From positions 587,444 to 651,443 of the forward strand of contig JACJYE010000002.1 in assembly GCA_020636255.1 (NCBI GenBank): a DNA stretch of 64,000 nt, read 5' to 3'. Shown in pieces: positions 17,819 to 25,389 of the stretch. Within the stretch, counting starts at the first letter, position 1. Each line of letters starts with the position of its first letter. The translations under genes were made by a program, and so were the position numbers. This DNA comes from Lewinellaceae bacterium (lineage in GTDB: Bacteria; Bacteroidota; Bacteroidia; Chitinophagales; Saprospiraceae). The notes beneath the pieces are model-generated. The model did no database searches, was not told where the DNA came from, and was given only the letters and a program-made list of their open reading frames with translations.

Positions 17819-20064
17819 CCACCCACTCTTCTTTGCTGGCAGATGTCGAGGTATTCGGGGGAATCCCAGGCGATGGCGCGCTCGAGCAATTTGGGGTCTG
17901 TAGGGCGTTTGGCATCTTTGCTGATAATGGCCTTGTAAGGAGGCGCACCTTCGCGTTTACCCGCTCCCCATTTGGAACATACCAGCCCTTCGAAATACTG
18001 GATCTGTGCGTCGGCCGGCTTAAGCCCGTAGCGGCCCAGTTGTTCCAGATAAATGATGGCGATATCGAGCCTGTCGTTTTGCCGGCCCTGGCCTACCAGA
18101 TACTGATGAACGGCATCGTAGTATTTGTTCTTAAGTGTTTCGCCCGTGCTTTTAGTGCTGATCAGATACAGGCCGTCCATTATCCTGCCTATGTTCTCGC
18201 GCACGTCGGGTAGCGCGCCGGCCAGAGGGAGCTCCTTGAGGTGCTCCATCAGCATAGCTGCCAGGCTATCGTCGAATTCTATGTTCAGGCCTCCCATGAC
18301 ATCCAGAAACAGGCTCATTCGCTTTTCGGCCCCGGTTTTCCCCAGATACTGGCCCAGCATGGCGTCCAGTTCGGTTTTATCCACTTTGAGCCTGGAGCGC
18401 GCCAGCAGCAGGAATTTCAGGTGTGCAATTGCCACCGGGCCTGTTCCCAGGAATTTGTCCTGCATGGCTTCTGCCGGGCCAGCCAGTTGCAACGCACCCA
18501 GGCCATAGTCTTCGAGCTGTACGTCTCTGCAAAGGTAGTCGAGGTATGCGCAAAAGGACCAAACGGCATTGAGTTGCCGGGCGTACAAGGCCTTGCTGAC
18601 ATCCACGTTGCCGCCGTAATCATCGGCAAGCTCGCTATAAGTGTTATTGATAAAACGGGCCAGGGTATCTCTCGTAAGGCCATAACCGCGCTTCTCGAGG
18701 GAATCCCTCTCCCGCACCAGCTGCTCCAGGAAAGGGTTGTCCGCAGGGCTAAAACCTGTAGGGAAAGCATCGGATTGCAGCTGGGACAAGCGGATAAACA
18801 CCGGCCTCAGCATTTGGGTGGCCACCGGGTCGGTCAGGCCCGTGAGGTTATTCCGGTCTTTGAAAATGCCGTCGGAAAAAAGGATGTCGGACTCCCTCTC
18901 CCCGCCTTCAGTGTTGTTGTTCCGGATAAAGGCGAGTATCCTGCAGAAGCAGTCTTTTTTTTCCTCTTCACATCGGCGGGTGATCTCCGATACGGTGTAG
19001 TTGTTCAGTTTTTTATCAAAGCGGTAACAACCGATAAAGGAGGCGTCGAGCTGGTATGACTTCTCGACGGGCAGTGCTCTGGCGGCGCCCAGAGCGGCGC
19101 CAAAAGGAAGCCGGATATCGGGCAGGCAGGCTACTTCGAACAGGTTTTCCGGATATGCCTTTTGGATTGCTCCGCCGCGGATGGAATACCGAAGATCGCC
19201 CAGGTCTTTCCAATAGGCCTTTTTATTTTTCACCATCTGGTACTTGCCCGTAGCCGCATCTTTTGCATAAGGCACGATCGACTCGTTGCCGCTGTCCAGG
19301 TTCACCGGAAACAACAACCACAGGAAGAGGTAAGCTGCCAGGCCCGTCACGCCCAGCAATACTCCAGAGGCTATACGGCTGTTGAGCAGGCGGATGGTAT
19401 CGCGCTGGAAGTAAAATTCGGAGGCGTTGAAAAAATCCTTGGCCGCCCGCAGCGAAGAGAAGATATTCTTCAGTTCGGGCAGGTTGAGGCCGAGAAAAAC
19501 GGCGATGAAGGTGAGGATGATACTACTGGGGAAGGATGGCAACAGCTGGTTATAAACATCGTTGTTCTGACTCGCCCACAGGTTGAGGATAAGGATGAGC
19601 AGGGCGAAAAGGATCAGGTTGAGGAAAAAGGTGGTGCGGGCCCTGCGCTTCAGGTGGATATTGGCCAGCGCATACTGCCCGCCTTCCGTCGTTGGCGTCA
19701 ATTCGGCGGTAAGGCTGAACGGGATGATAGTTTCGGCGCCGTTCTCGGACAGAAATTTGAATTCCAGCCCGGCGTTCAGTTTCTTTTCGGAAAGGTTAAC
19801 CAGTCCCTCCGGCAGTTTGCCAGCATGCAGGATGATGGCATTCCTCGCATTGGGTTGCAGCGTAAGGTTTGGGATCTCTTTGCCATTGGTGTCGAGCAGC
19901 TCCACGCCAGACAGTTTCGTATTGGCGATCGTTTGTTCTATGCCTTCCAGGGAAATGCCTGTTTCCCCTTCGCTGGTATACAACGCGATGGGAAGCTGAA
20001 GTTCGAGGCCTGTGGCCTTCTTGGTAAGCAGCGCACGGCCCAGGCCGGATACCTCAATGCGCAT
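17815..20064 (-). CDS. membrane-anchored protein of unknown function
   Basis: The 749-residue protein has a beta-rich N-domain (about 1-140), two membrane helices close together (TTFFLNLILFALLILILNLW and a second around 175-195), a third helix (GVLLGVTGLAAYLFLWLLF, about 238-257), and a large mostly helical C-terminal domain of about 480 residues with several Cys (CEEEKKDCFC). No enzyme motif was recognised. The stop codon lies in the target duplication of a palindromic element, so its 3' flank has been replaced by that element. It resembles no family I can name. Confidence 0.75.
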   Translation of the reverse strand: MRIEVSGLGRALLTKKATGLELQLPIALYTSEGETGISLEGIEQTIANTKLSGVELLDTNGKEIPNLTLQPNARNAIILHAGKLPEGLVNLSEKKLNAGLEFKFLSENGAETIIPFSLTAELTPTTEGGQYALANIHLKRRARTTFFLNLILFALLILILNLWASQNNDVYNQLLPSFPSSIILTFIAVFLGLNLPELKNIFSSLRAAKDFFNASEFYFQRDTIRLLNSRIASGVLLGVTGLAAYLFLWLLFPVNLDSGNESIVPYAKDAATGKYQMVKNKKAYWKDLGDLRYSIRGGAIQKAYPENLFEVACLPDIRLPFGAALGAARALPVEKSYQLDASFIGCYRFDKKLNNYTVSEITRRCEEEKKDCFCRILAFIRNNNTEGGERESDILFSDGIFKDRNNLTGLTDPVATQMLRPVFIRLSQLQSDAFPTGFSPADNPFLEQLVRERDSLEKRGYGLTRDTLARFINNTYSELADDYGGNVDVSKALYARQLNAVWSFCAYLDYLCRDVQLEDYGLGALQLAGPAEAMQDKFLGTGPVAIAHLKFLLLARSRLKVDKTELDAMLGQYLGKTGAEKRMSLFLDVMGGLNIEFDDSLAAMLMEHLKELPLAGALPDVRENIGRIMDGLYLISTKSTGETLKNKYYDAVHQYLVGQGRQNDRLDIAIIYLEQLGRYGLKPADAQIQYFEGLVCSKWGAGKREGAPPYKAIISKDAKRPTDPKLLERAIAWDSPEYLDICQQRRVGG

Positions 20065-20144
20065 GGGTTTTTGGATTTTGTATGAGGCGCTCTCTGATCT
20101 TTCCTGCTGCAGGAAGCGCCGCTTTTAAACAATGCCCCGGTAAT

Positions 20145-20249
20145 TTAGGGAATTTTAGCCAGAACGCTCTTTCGCGAAATAATTGAGCAGAATGGCTGCC
20201 CGGCGAGTGCCTCCCTGACGCGGTTAGCCAGTTCTTCGTTGTATGCCAT
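20145..20249 (-). pseudogene. remnant of a TfoX N-terminal domain gene
   Basis: A 34-codon frame reads MAYNEELANRVREALAGQP and then diverges to an early stop. The opening matches the start of TfoX/Sxy N-terminal domain proteins (MAY-E-LA-R-R-AL), which normally continue to about 100 residues with a KKMFGG motif that is absent here. It looks like the 5' stub of a deleted gene in the 205-bp gap 20065-20269. Confidence 0.55.
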
Positions 20250-20269
20250 ATTCTGTTATTTGTTATTCG

Positions 20270-21220
20270 CTAATTTGCTTTTGACTGTTGCAATTTAAAC
20301 AATAACTCCGTACCCAGCCCACTGATAAACATCCGCTCTTTGCGGTCCTGCAACATCTGGCTGCTCCAGTTTACCAGGCCGCCATCGGCGATGTCGTAGG
20401 CCACATTCCGGACGTTGATGTAAACTTTAAAGCGAAGCCCTCTGTAGTATTGATGTTCCTCCTGAGGTTTTTGAAGGTATGCAAACCGGATGTCGGGCCA
20501 TTGAGCGCTCTGGTGTTCGTATAAGGCGGCCGGCCATTGGCCGTCCTGCTCCTCACCTGCCATGGCCGACAGATCGACGCGAATATCTGATGGGGCTAAA
20601 CCCAGCTGACGGGTGAGCACTCCGAGGTAATAGGCCAGGTGGCGTTCCAGGTTTTCCTTTTCAAAAGCATACCCGCCGGTATCCCTGCCGCCGCTTACCA
20701 TGCCGAACACCTTGAAATGGGGAGTAAACCCCGGAAAGTCGAACACCTGGGTGCGCACATGCCGGTGCGTGGCGCAAAGATGGGTGGTATCCCGGCGCCT
20801 GTCCTGCTGCCGCCGATGGGCGATCTCCAGGGCCATTACGTTGGTGATATCGGCCACTACTTCCGTGCCCCTTAGTGCGCTCATCACCTTGTTCTGATCA
20901 ACGGCGGCTATGGCCGAACAGGTGCCAAGCGGGCATAAGGGGGAAAAGCCAAGAGGTTCGAAACCCTGCTCAGCAGCGGCTTTGAGCAGTTCCAGCTCGA
21001 AGGCCATAAATTGCACGACATCCAGGCCAGCAAGCCCGGCGTACTTGTTGGCCCGGTAGTCGCGTAGCAATTGCGGCGGGGAAATACCGGCAGCCCTTCT
21101 GCGAAACACTTCCAGCAGCAAAGAGGTCAGCTCCGAGTTTTTCAGCTCCGCCGCCAATGAGTCGATCAAGCCCCTGGGGCCGATCTTTCGGAGAACAGAA
21201 GAGAGGATATCGGTGGGCAT
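20270..21220 (-). CDS. conserved-looking hypothetical protein
   Basis: The 316-residue product starts at the ATG 21220 (MPTDILSSVLRKIG); the frame is open upstream through a repeat tract, which is not credible coding. A striking block is GFEPLGFSPLCPLGTCSAIAAVDQNKVMSALRGTEVVADITNVMALEIA, in several pieces reminiscent of nucleotide-binding enzymes with class II synthetase-like folds, but I cannot assign it. It is soluble, with no signal peptide or membrane helix. The start is preceded by a GGTTACA-type repeat. Confidence 0.7.
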   Translation of the reverse strand: MPTDILSSVLRKIGPRGLIDSLAAELKNSELTSLLLEVFRRRAAGISPPQLLRDYRANKYAGLAGLDVVQFMAFELELLKAAAEQGFEPLGFSPLCPLGTCSAIAAVDQNKVMSALRGTEVVADITNVMALEIAHRRQQDRRRDTTHLCATHRHVRTQVFDFPGFTPHFKVFGMVSGGRDTGGYAFEKENLERHLAYYLGVLTRQLGLAPSDIRVDLSAMAGEEQDGQWPAALYEHQSAQWPDIRFAYLQKPQEEHQYYRGLRFKVYINVRNVAYDIADGGLVNWSSQMLQDRKERMFISGLGTELLFKLQQSKAN

Positions 21221-21233
21221 GGGCGAGGTTGTC

Positions 21234-21256
21234 GTTACAGGGTTACAGGTTGCAGG
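21234..21256. repeat. short GGTTACAG-type intergenic repeat
   Basis: Three tandem variants of GTTACAGG lie just upstream of the minus-strand gene starting at 21220. They belong with the similar tracts at 12561 and 21991. Confidence 0.4.
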
Positions 21257-21267
21257 CCAGCCCAGCC

Positions 21268-21519
21268 CTAGCTCATCCCTTCCAATATGGTTGTCAGGAT
21301 ATTCAGCAACAGGCTGACGCCCATACCCCACAGTGCGGCGTAACAGGCCTGCTGTGCCTTGTGGGGATAGCGTTCGCGGTCGGTCGTAAAATAGATGATC
21401 GCACCGGCCAGGGGGATGCAAAAGGACAGCACCCGCAGGCCCATGTGTAATTCATCCTCTCCTTCCGGCCCTCGCTCGTGCTCTTCAGGGGCGTCCAGGA
21501 TTTCGTCTTCGTGCTCCAT
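21268..21519 (-). CDS. small two-helix membrane protein
   Basis: The 83-residue protein has an acidic N-terminus (MEHEDEILDAPEEHERG) and two membrane helices (LRVLSFCIPLAGAIIYF at about 28-44 and AALWGMGVSLLLNILTTIL at about 62-80) with the linker YPHKAQQA. This is the layout of small Bacteroidota zinc-ribbon-less 'PLAGIILYF' membrane proteins of unknown role. It begins 6 bp after the DUF2085 gene, so the pair is probably co-transcribed. Confidence 0.7.
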   Translation of the reverse strand: MEHEDEILDAPEEHERGPEGEDELHMGLRVLSFCIPLAGAIIYFTTDRERYPHKAQQACYAALWGMGVSLLLNILTTILEGMS

Positions 21520-21525
21520 GATATT

Positions 21526-21873
21526 TCAGTTTATAAGGTGAAGAATAAACATACCAATAGCCTTACCCGCTATGGAGATCAGGGACATAGTGCCTACGCC
21601 GGCCATCAGGCCGGTAACGAGGCGCCGCCGGTTGTTGCTTTCCCAGTTGTAGAAGGCCTGCAGCGCTCCGTCGGCATAAGTGGGCACGATCAGTGCCAGC
21701 GACAACCACGGATCAAGGTGAAACCAGCCAAACAGGAAAAGGGGCATACTCAGATACCCCAAATGAATACCCGTACAGCGCGCGCAGGCCGGGAACTGCC
21801 TACCCCTCCAGAAAAACGAGCGCTCGGGCTTCCGGTGGCAATAGGTGAGGTGGATCTTCACTTTCCGCTCCAT
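21526..21873 (-). CDS. DUF2085 family membrane protein
   Basis: The 115-residue product begins MERKVKIHLTYCHRKPERSF and continues GRQFPACARCTGIHLGYL; the Cys-His and CARC motifs are the conserved core of DUF2085. Three hydrophobic segments follow. The conserved Cys/His residues suggest a metal or redox centre in the membrane, but no function is established. The upstream ATG at 21930 is in frame but adds a non-conserved leader, so 21873 is preferred. It forms a probable operon with the 83-residue membrane protein. Confidence 0.85.
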   Translation of the reverse strand: MERKVKIHLTYCHRKPERSFFWRGRQFPACARCTGIHLGYLSMPLFLFGWFHLDPWLSLALIVPTYADGALQAFYNWESNNRRRLVTGLMAGVGTMSLISIAGKAIGMFILHLIN

Positions 21874-21990
21874 GGATAGCAAGATAAAAAATTTACCGGT
21901 CTTCTTGTCCTGGAATGCTGGCAGAAGCACCAGTGCGGCCCTATTGATGCCCGGGACTGTTCAATGTTAATTTCATCAGTCGCTTCGCTC

Positions 21991-22030
21991 GTTTCAGGTT
22001 TCAGGGTTTCAGGTTACAGAGTTTCAAATT
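21991..22030. repeat. GGTTTCA-type intergenic repeat
   Basis: Successive variants GTTTCAG, GGTTTCAG, GGTTTCAG, GGTTACAG, GTTTCAA occupy the gap between the DUF2085 gene and the next minus-strand gene. Confidence 0.45.
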
Positions 22031-22052
22031 GCCCTGGATATCAACAGTATAC

Positions 22053-22973
22053 TCAGAGCATCTTCACCACCTTCTCCGTATGGAGCATATAACCTTTTCC
22101 ATCTATAATAGAGAGGTAATACACCCCGGCTGCCAGGCCGCCGATACCGACCCGGTTGCCTTCGATGCTGCCGCTGCTGATACCTTTTCCGCCGAGGCCA
22201 GCCAGGCGGTAGGTATAAGTAAAATGGGGTTCCAGCCCTTCGACGGCCAGGCTTTTTTCCTCGCGGATCAGGTTAGGGAAGATGCGTATGCCTGTCTTCA
22301 CAGCCGGTTGTATTGCCGACACGGCTTCTTCTTCGCAGTACCCGGGCAATTCCTGCAGAACAAAAACCCCGTTGCTGTTGGCGTAACAATTGAGCACGCT
22401 TTCATGTAAAGGCTCGCCATTGCAGCAGGGCGGCGTGGCGCCGCTGAAGAACCCGCGGCTCGACCCCACCCCCTCGATGAGGAAAAACCCTTCCGGCTCG
22501 TTTTCCCGGGCCAGGTGAAAAGCCTTGCGCATGGAACCTCCGACCGGCATGAAGGCAATGTCCTGAACGACCCAGGCGCCGTGGTAGTTTTCGTTGATAT
22601 AGGCTGTATCGCCGACGTTGAGGTTGAAGTCGAACAGCAGGCGCTCGTCGTGGTTACTGGGTGTGATCTTGTAAAAGCGGCCGTCCTGTTCGCGCAGGAA
22701 CCAGTGGTTGTCGTAGGAGAAGGCGTCTACGGTATCGCCCTGAACGGTCACTTCGTATTCGTCGAAATGGGTGACGGCCTGATAATAGGCCGTGCCGTCG
22801 ATCACCGTATCGCCGGTGAGTTGGGTCAGGCGGAAGTAGCGGCCTTTGTTCATACCTTCGAAGAGCGGCTCGGCTTCTTCGGTCTCCACCCACTGGGTGC
22901 TGTGATCGAGGTAACTTTGAGCCTGGGTGAAGCAGCTCAGCAGCAGGAGGGAAAGTAGAAGTGATGATTTCAT
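22053..22973 (-). CDS. secreted protein with sorting-domain-like C-terminus
   Basis: The 306-residue product has a signal peptide (MKSSLLLSLLLLSCFTQAQ), a beta-rich body with GDTVIDGTAYYQA and GVGSSRGFF, a CCNGE segment with paired Cys, and a C-terminal module IRIFPNLIREEKSLAV, RLAGLGGKGI, GVYYLSIID ending HTEKVVKML. This follows the T9SS type A sorting domain pattern, although the usual PNP is PNL, so recognition may be weaker. The body resembles small Saprospiria secreted proteins of unknown function. Confidence 0.8.
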   Translation of the reverse strand: MKSSLLLSLLLLSCFTQAQSYLDHSTQWVETEEAEPLFEGMNKGRYFRLTQLTGDTVIDGTAYYQAVTHFDEYEVTVQGDTVDAFSYDNHWFLREQDGRFYKITPSNHDERLLFDFNLNVGDTAYINENYHGAWVVQDIAFMPVGGSMRKAFHLARENEPEGFFLIEGVGSSRGFFSGATPPCCNGEPLHESVLNCYANSNGVFVLQELPGYCEEEAVSAIQPAVKTGIRIFPNLIREEKSLAVEGLEPHFTYTYRLAGLGGKGISSGSIEGNRVGIGGLAAGVYYLSIIDGKGYMLHTEKVVKML

Positions 22974-23041
22974 GAGATTATGGATTTATATCATTATAAC
23001 AGCGCGTTGAGGGCCCATGTACATGGCAGGGGCCAGAACCC

Positions 23042-23542
23042 CTACCCCACCAGTGCCGCCCAGGCTTTCACCTGTTCGTGATGGGCCGCCCAGGCTGCCC
23101 AGGCCGACTCGGCCCAGGCCCGCACGGCCTGGAGGTGGGCCTGTACGTTTTCCGTTTTCCAGATGTCTACGACCGTGATATCGCCCATGTATTGCGGGGG
23201 TTCCAGCCAGTGGAAAGCCTGTTTGTGCTCGGCCAGGTGCTGGATGAAGTTCGTGGCCTCCCGGATCGGCAAGTTGCGTTCCAGCACCATATACAAGCTG
23301 GCCAGGTGCACGGCCACCGACCGTATAGCCTGTGGCGACGTCTGGCCAGGGTGCTGTACGGCATACGAATCAACCGTCAGCTGGTGGCAACGGACAAAGT
23401 TGACGTCGGAGTACTCCCGGGCCGCCACTTCCGTAAAGCGGGCCCAGCAACCAGGGGCGGAATCCAGATAACGGTGCACCGGGCCTTCGATGGCAGGCAC
23501 TTCGGCGCCACAGGAAAAACAGCGGATAGTGGTATCTGACAT
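23042..23542 (-). CDS. DUF5946 family protein
   Basis: The 166-residue protein starts with a CFSCGAEVPAIEGPVHRYLDSAPGCW segment in which three Cys and a His could bind zinc, followed by HQLTVDSYAVQHPGQTSPQA, the family signature. It is soluble and monocistronic, facing a divergent plus-strand cytochrome gene. Family function is unknown. Confidence 0.82.
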   Translation of the reverse strand: MSDTTIRCFSCGAEVPAIEGPVHRYLDSAPGCWARFTEVAAREYSDVNFVRCHQLTVDSYAVQHPGQTSPQAIRSVAVHLASLYMVLERNLPIREATNFIQHLAEHKQAFHWLEPPQYMGDITVVDIWKTENVQAHLQAVRAWAESAWAAWAAHHEQVKAWAALVG

Positions 23543-23711
23543 GGCCTAATATTACTACATTTTTCGGATAAAGAGCGTTTATCAGCACCCATAAACGTGG
23601 ATCACTACGAATATTCAGGATGGCTCCTCATGCTGTTATGGTTGTTGGATATTTGGCGCTTTTCAGTATTTTGGACAGCTATTTTTTCCATAACCCGTAA
23701 ATCTTCAAAAA

Positions 23712-24095
23712 ATGAAGCACCTCAGATTTTACCTTATCCTTTTGCCTGCATTGCTCATCCTGCAGCCCAGCGGCATGGGCGGAGATGCTCCGGCCGCCGC
23801 CGGCATCAAGTTTCCGAAAAAGGTGAACGCCATTATCCAGAACAAGTGTTATGGCTGCCACAGCAATGAAGGCCAGTCGGACAAGGTAAAGGCCAAGCTG
23901 AACTGGGACCTGTTGCCCACTATGTCGGCCAGCGAGCAAAGTGAAAAACTGGGCCACATCATGGAAGTGCTGGAGAAAGGTAAGATGCCGCCGGCCCGAT
24001 TCCTCGAAAAAGAACCTGGAATGAAGCTGACCGATGCCGAAACAGCCAAACTGAAGAAATGGGCGAAAAAGACGGCTAAGAAAGTTAGTAAGTGA
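23712..24095 (+). CDS. small exported c-type cytochrome / haem-binding domain protein
   Basis: The 127-residue product has a signal peptide (MKHLRFYLILLPALLILQPSG) and one haem c motif CYGCH at about residue 46, in the context IIQNKCYGCHSNEGQSDK, typical of Bacteroidota haem-binding domain proteins that carry soluble electrons in the periplasm. The C-terminal helix is Lys-rich (KLKKWAKKTAKKVSK). A distal Met ligand could be the KMPPARFL methionine. A strong hairpin ends the transcript. Confidence 0.85.
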   Translation: MKHLRFYLILLPALLILQPSGMGGDAPAAAGIKFPKKVNAIIQNKCYGCHSNEGQSDKVKAKLNWDLLPTMSASEQSEKLGHIMEVLEKGKMPPARFLEKEPGMKLTDAETAKLKKWAKKTAKKVSK

Positions 24096-24101
24096 ACCGT
24101 T

Positions 24102-24150
24102 CCGGGCCACCATGCCCATTGGTTATACACATGGTGGCCCGGGCTTTTAT
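24102..24150 (+). terminator. intrinsic terminator hairpin
   Basis: CCGGGCCACCATG (24102-24114) pairs perfectly with CATGGTGGCCCGG (24130-24142), followed by GCTTTTAT. It lies just after the cytochrome stop and before the convergent DUF1761 gene. Confidence 0.7.
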
Positions 24151-24167
24151 CAGGCTCTGCACCGGAA

Positions 24168-24590
24168 CTATGCCGCGTACTTGCGCCAGGCGCCGAGCAA
24201 CAGCCCTGCAAGGGTAAGGCCCACCAGGCTGAACCCGCCCGTGATCCAGGACAGGCCGTAGGGGTTCTGGGCGAACATATCGCTGGTCATGGTGCTCAAC
24301 AAGACGAAGGAAAAGGCGATGAGAAAACCATAACCGGCACCCGCCATGGCGGATTCCACCTTCAGCTTAGTAAACAGCCATGCCAGGGTATACATCGGGA
24401 CAATGGTCGCAATGACGTTGGCGATCCAGACGCCTGCGCCAGGCGGGTTGGCGGCCACTTTATCCGCATCCAGCCCAACCATGGCCATCCATTTTTCTCC
24501 GAACAGGGGGCCATACCAGAGAAACCCCAGGGCGGTCAACAGTACGAAGCCTGCCCAGACAGCGAGGTGGTTAATTTTCAGCTCTTTCAC
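24168..24590 (-). CDS. DUF1761 family membrane protein
   Basis: The 140-residue product starts at a GTG (MKELKINHLAVWAGFVLLTALGFLWYGPLFGEKWM), the standard DUF1761 opening; the WYGPLFG motif is diagnostic. Four membrane helices are visible. ATGs at 24653 and 24752 are in frame but would add leaders not seen in the family, and the second would overlap the methyltransferase gene. No function is established. Confidence 0.8.
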   Translation of the reverse strand: MKELKINHLAVWAGFVLLTALGFLWYGPLFGEKWMAMVGLDADKVAANPPGAGVWIANVIATIVPMYTLAWLFTKLKVESAMAGAGYGFLIAFSFVLLSTMTSDMFAQNPYGLSWITGGFSLVGLTLAGLLLGAWRKYAA

Positions 24591-24705
24591 GTTTTTCGTT
24601 TTTAATTGAGTGATTATTGGGAATAACTTATTAAAGGTAAGTTTTTTTAGCATAGGCCGTATGCCTGCAACGTGACAGGGCAATCGCATTTCAACAAACC
24701 TGCCT

Positions 24706-25374
24706 TCACGGCAACTGCTCCACAGCCCATACACCCATCGATTTATCGGCAAAAGCGCCGCCCATTTCCGTACATTGTTCGTTCAGCAGGATGAGCGGCG
24801 GTGGGAAGCTGAACGGCGGCAGCCCGAAGTTTAGCGGGCGCCATCCGCCGGTATCGATATCCAGGTTGGACGGCTCGGCGGGGAAAGTGGTCATCATGAG
24901 GTACCGGGAACCGCTGCTTTTAATATTGCCGATGGCGGAAAAAACATCCGCAAACGAGAAGTGGACCAGGCAGTCGCGGCAGAAAACCAGGCCGTAAGCG
25001 CCCAGTTCGTCCTGCTTCAGGTCCATGTGGAGGAAGCGGCGGCTCAAGTGCCGGTACCGCTGCCGGTTGGCCAACACCAGGCTTTCGACGATATCGGCGC
25101 CGGTGTACTGTATACCGCTGAGATCAACGGTTTGCATCCAGTTAAAATCACCACAGGGAATGTCGAGCATGTTGTCGACGCCCAGCTCCCTGAGCAGCTT
25201 CGGTAGTTTTTCAACCAACACGGCCGTTTGCTGCAGCGACGACCCGGTGCCGGATAGGGATTCCTCGCCCGCCCAGGTATTGCTCCGTGCGATGGCCGCA
25301 AAGACCTCCGCAGCCGGGCGCCCGGCAAAACGGCTGCCGTCGGCATAGGGATACAGCTCGTGGCGCTTTTTCAT
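24706..25374 (-). CDS. class I SAM-dependent methyltransferase
   Basis: The 222-residue protein has a SAM-binding motif I variant MLDIPCGDFNWM (about 70-81), the acidic end of strand 2 in YTGADIVESLV, and post-motif VFCRDCLVHFSF typical of this methyltransferase subgroup. C-terminal strands include YLMMTTFP. The substrate is unknown. It follows the DPP-IV-type peptidase gene by 15 bp on the same strand and is probably co-transcribed. An ATG at 25380 adds two residues. Confidence 0.85.
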   Translation of the reverse strand: MKKRHELYPYADGSRFAGRPAAEVFAAIARSNTWAGEESLSGTGSSLQQTAVLVEKLPKLLRELGVDNMLDIPCGDFNWMQTVDLSGIQYTGADIVESLVLANRQRYRHLSRRFLHMDLKQDELGAYGLVFCRDCLVHFSFADVFSAIGNIKSSGSRYLMMTTFPAEPSNLDIDTGGWRPLNFGLPPFSFPPPLILLNEQCTEMGGAFADKSMGVWAVEQLP

Positions 25375-25389
25375 AGGCACTTATCTTTC

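Noticed and set aside
23597..23869. Small membrane-like frame just before the haem-binding protein
   Set aside because: It overlaps the cytochrome gene out of frame, and its hydrophobic start lies in promoter sequence.
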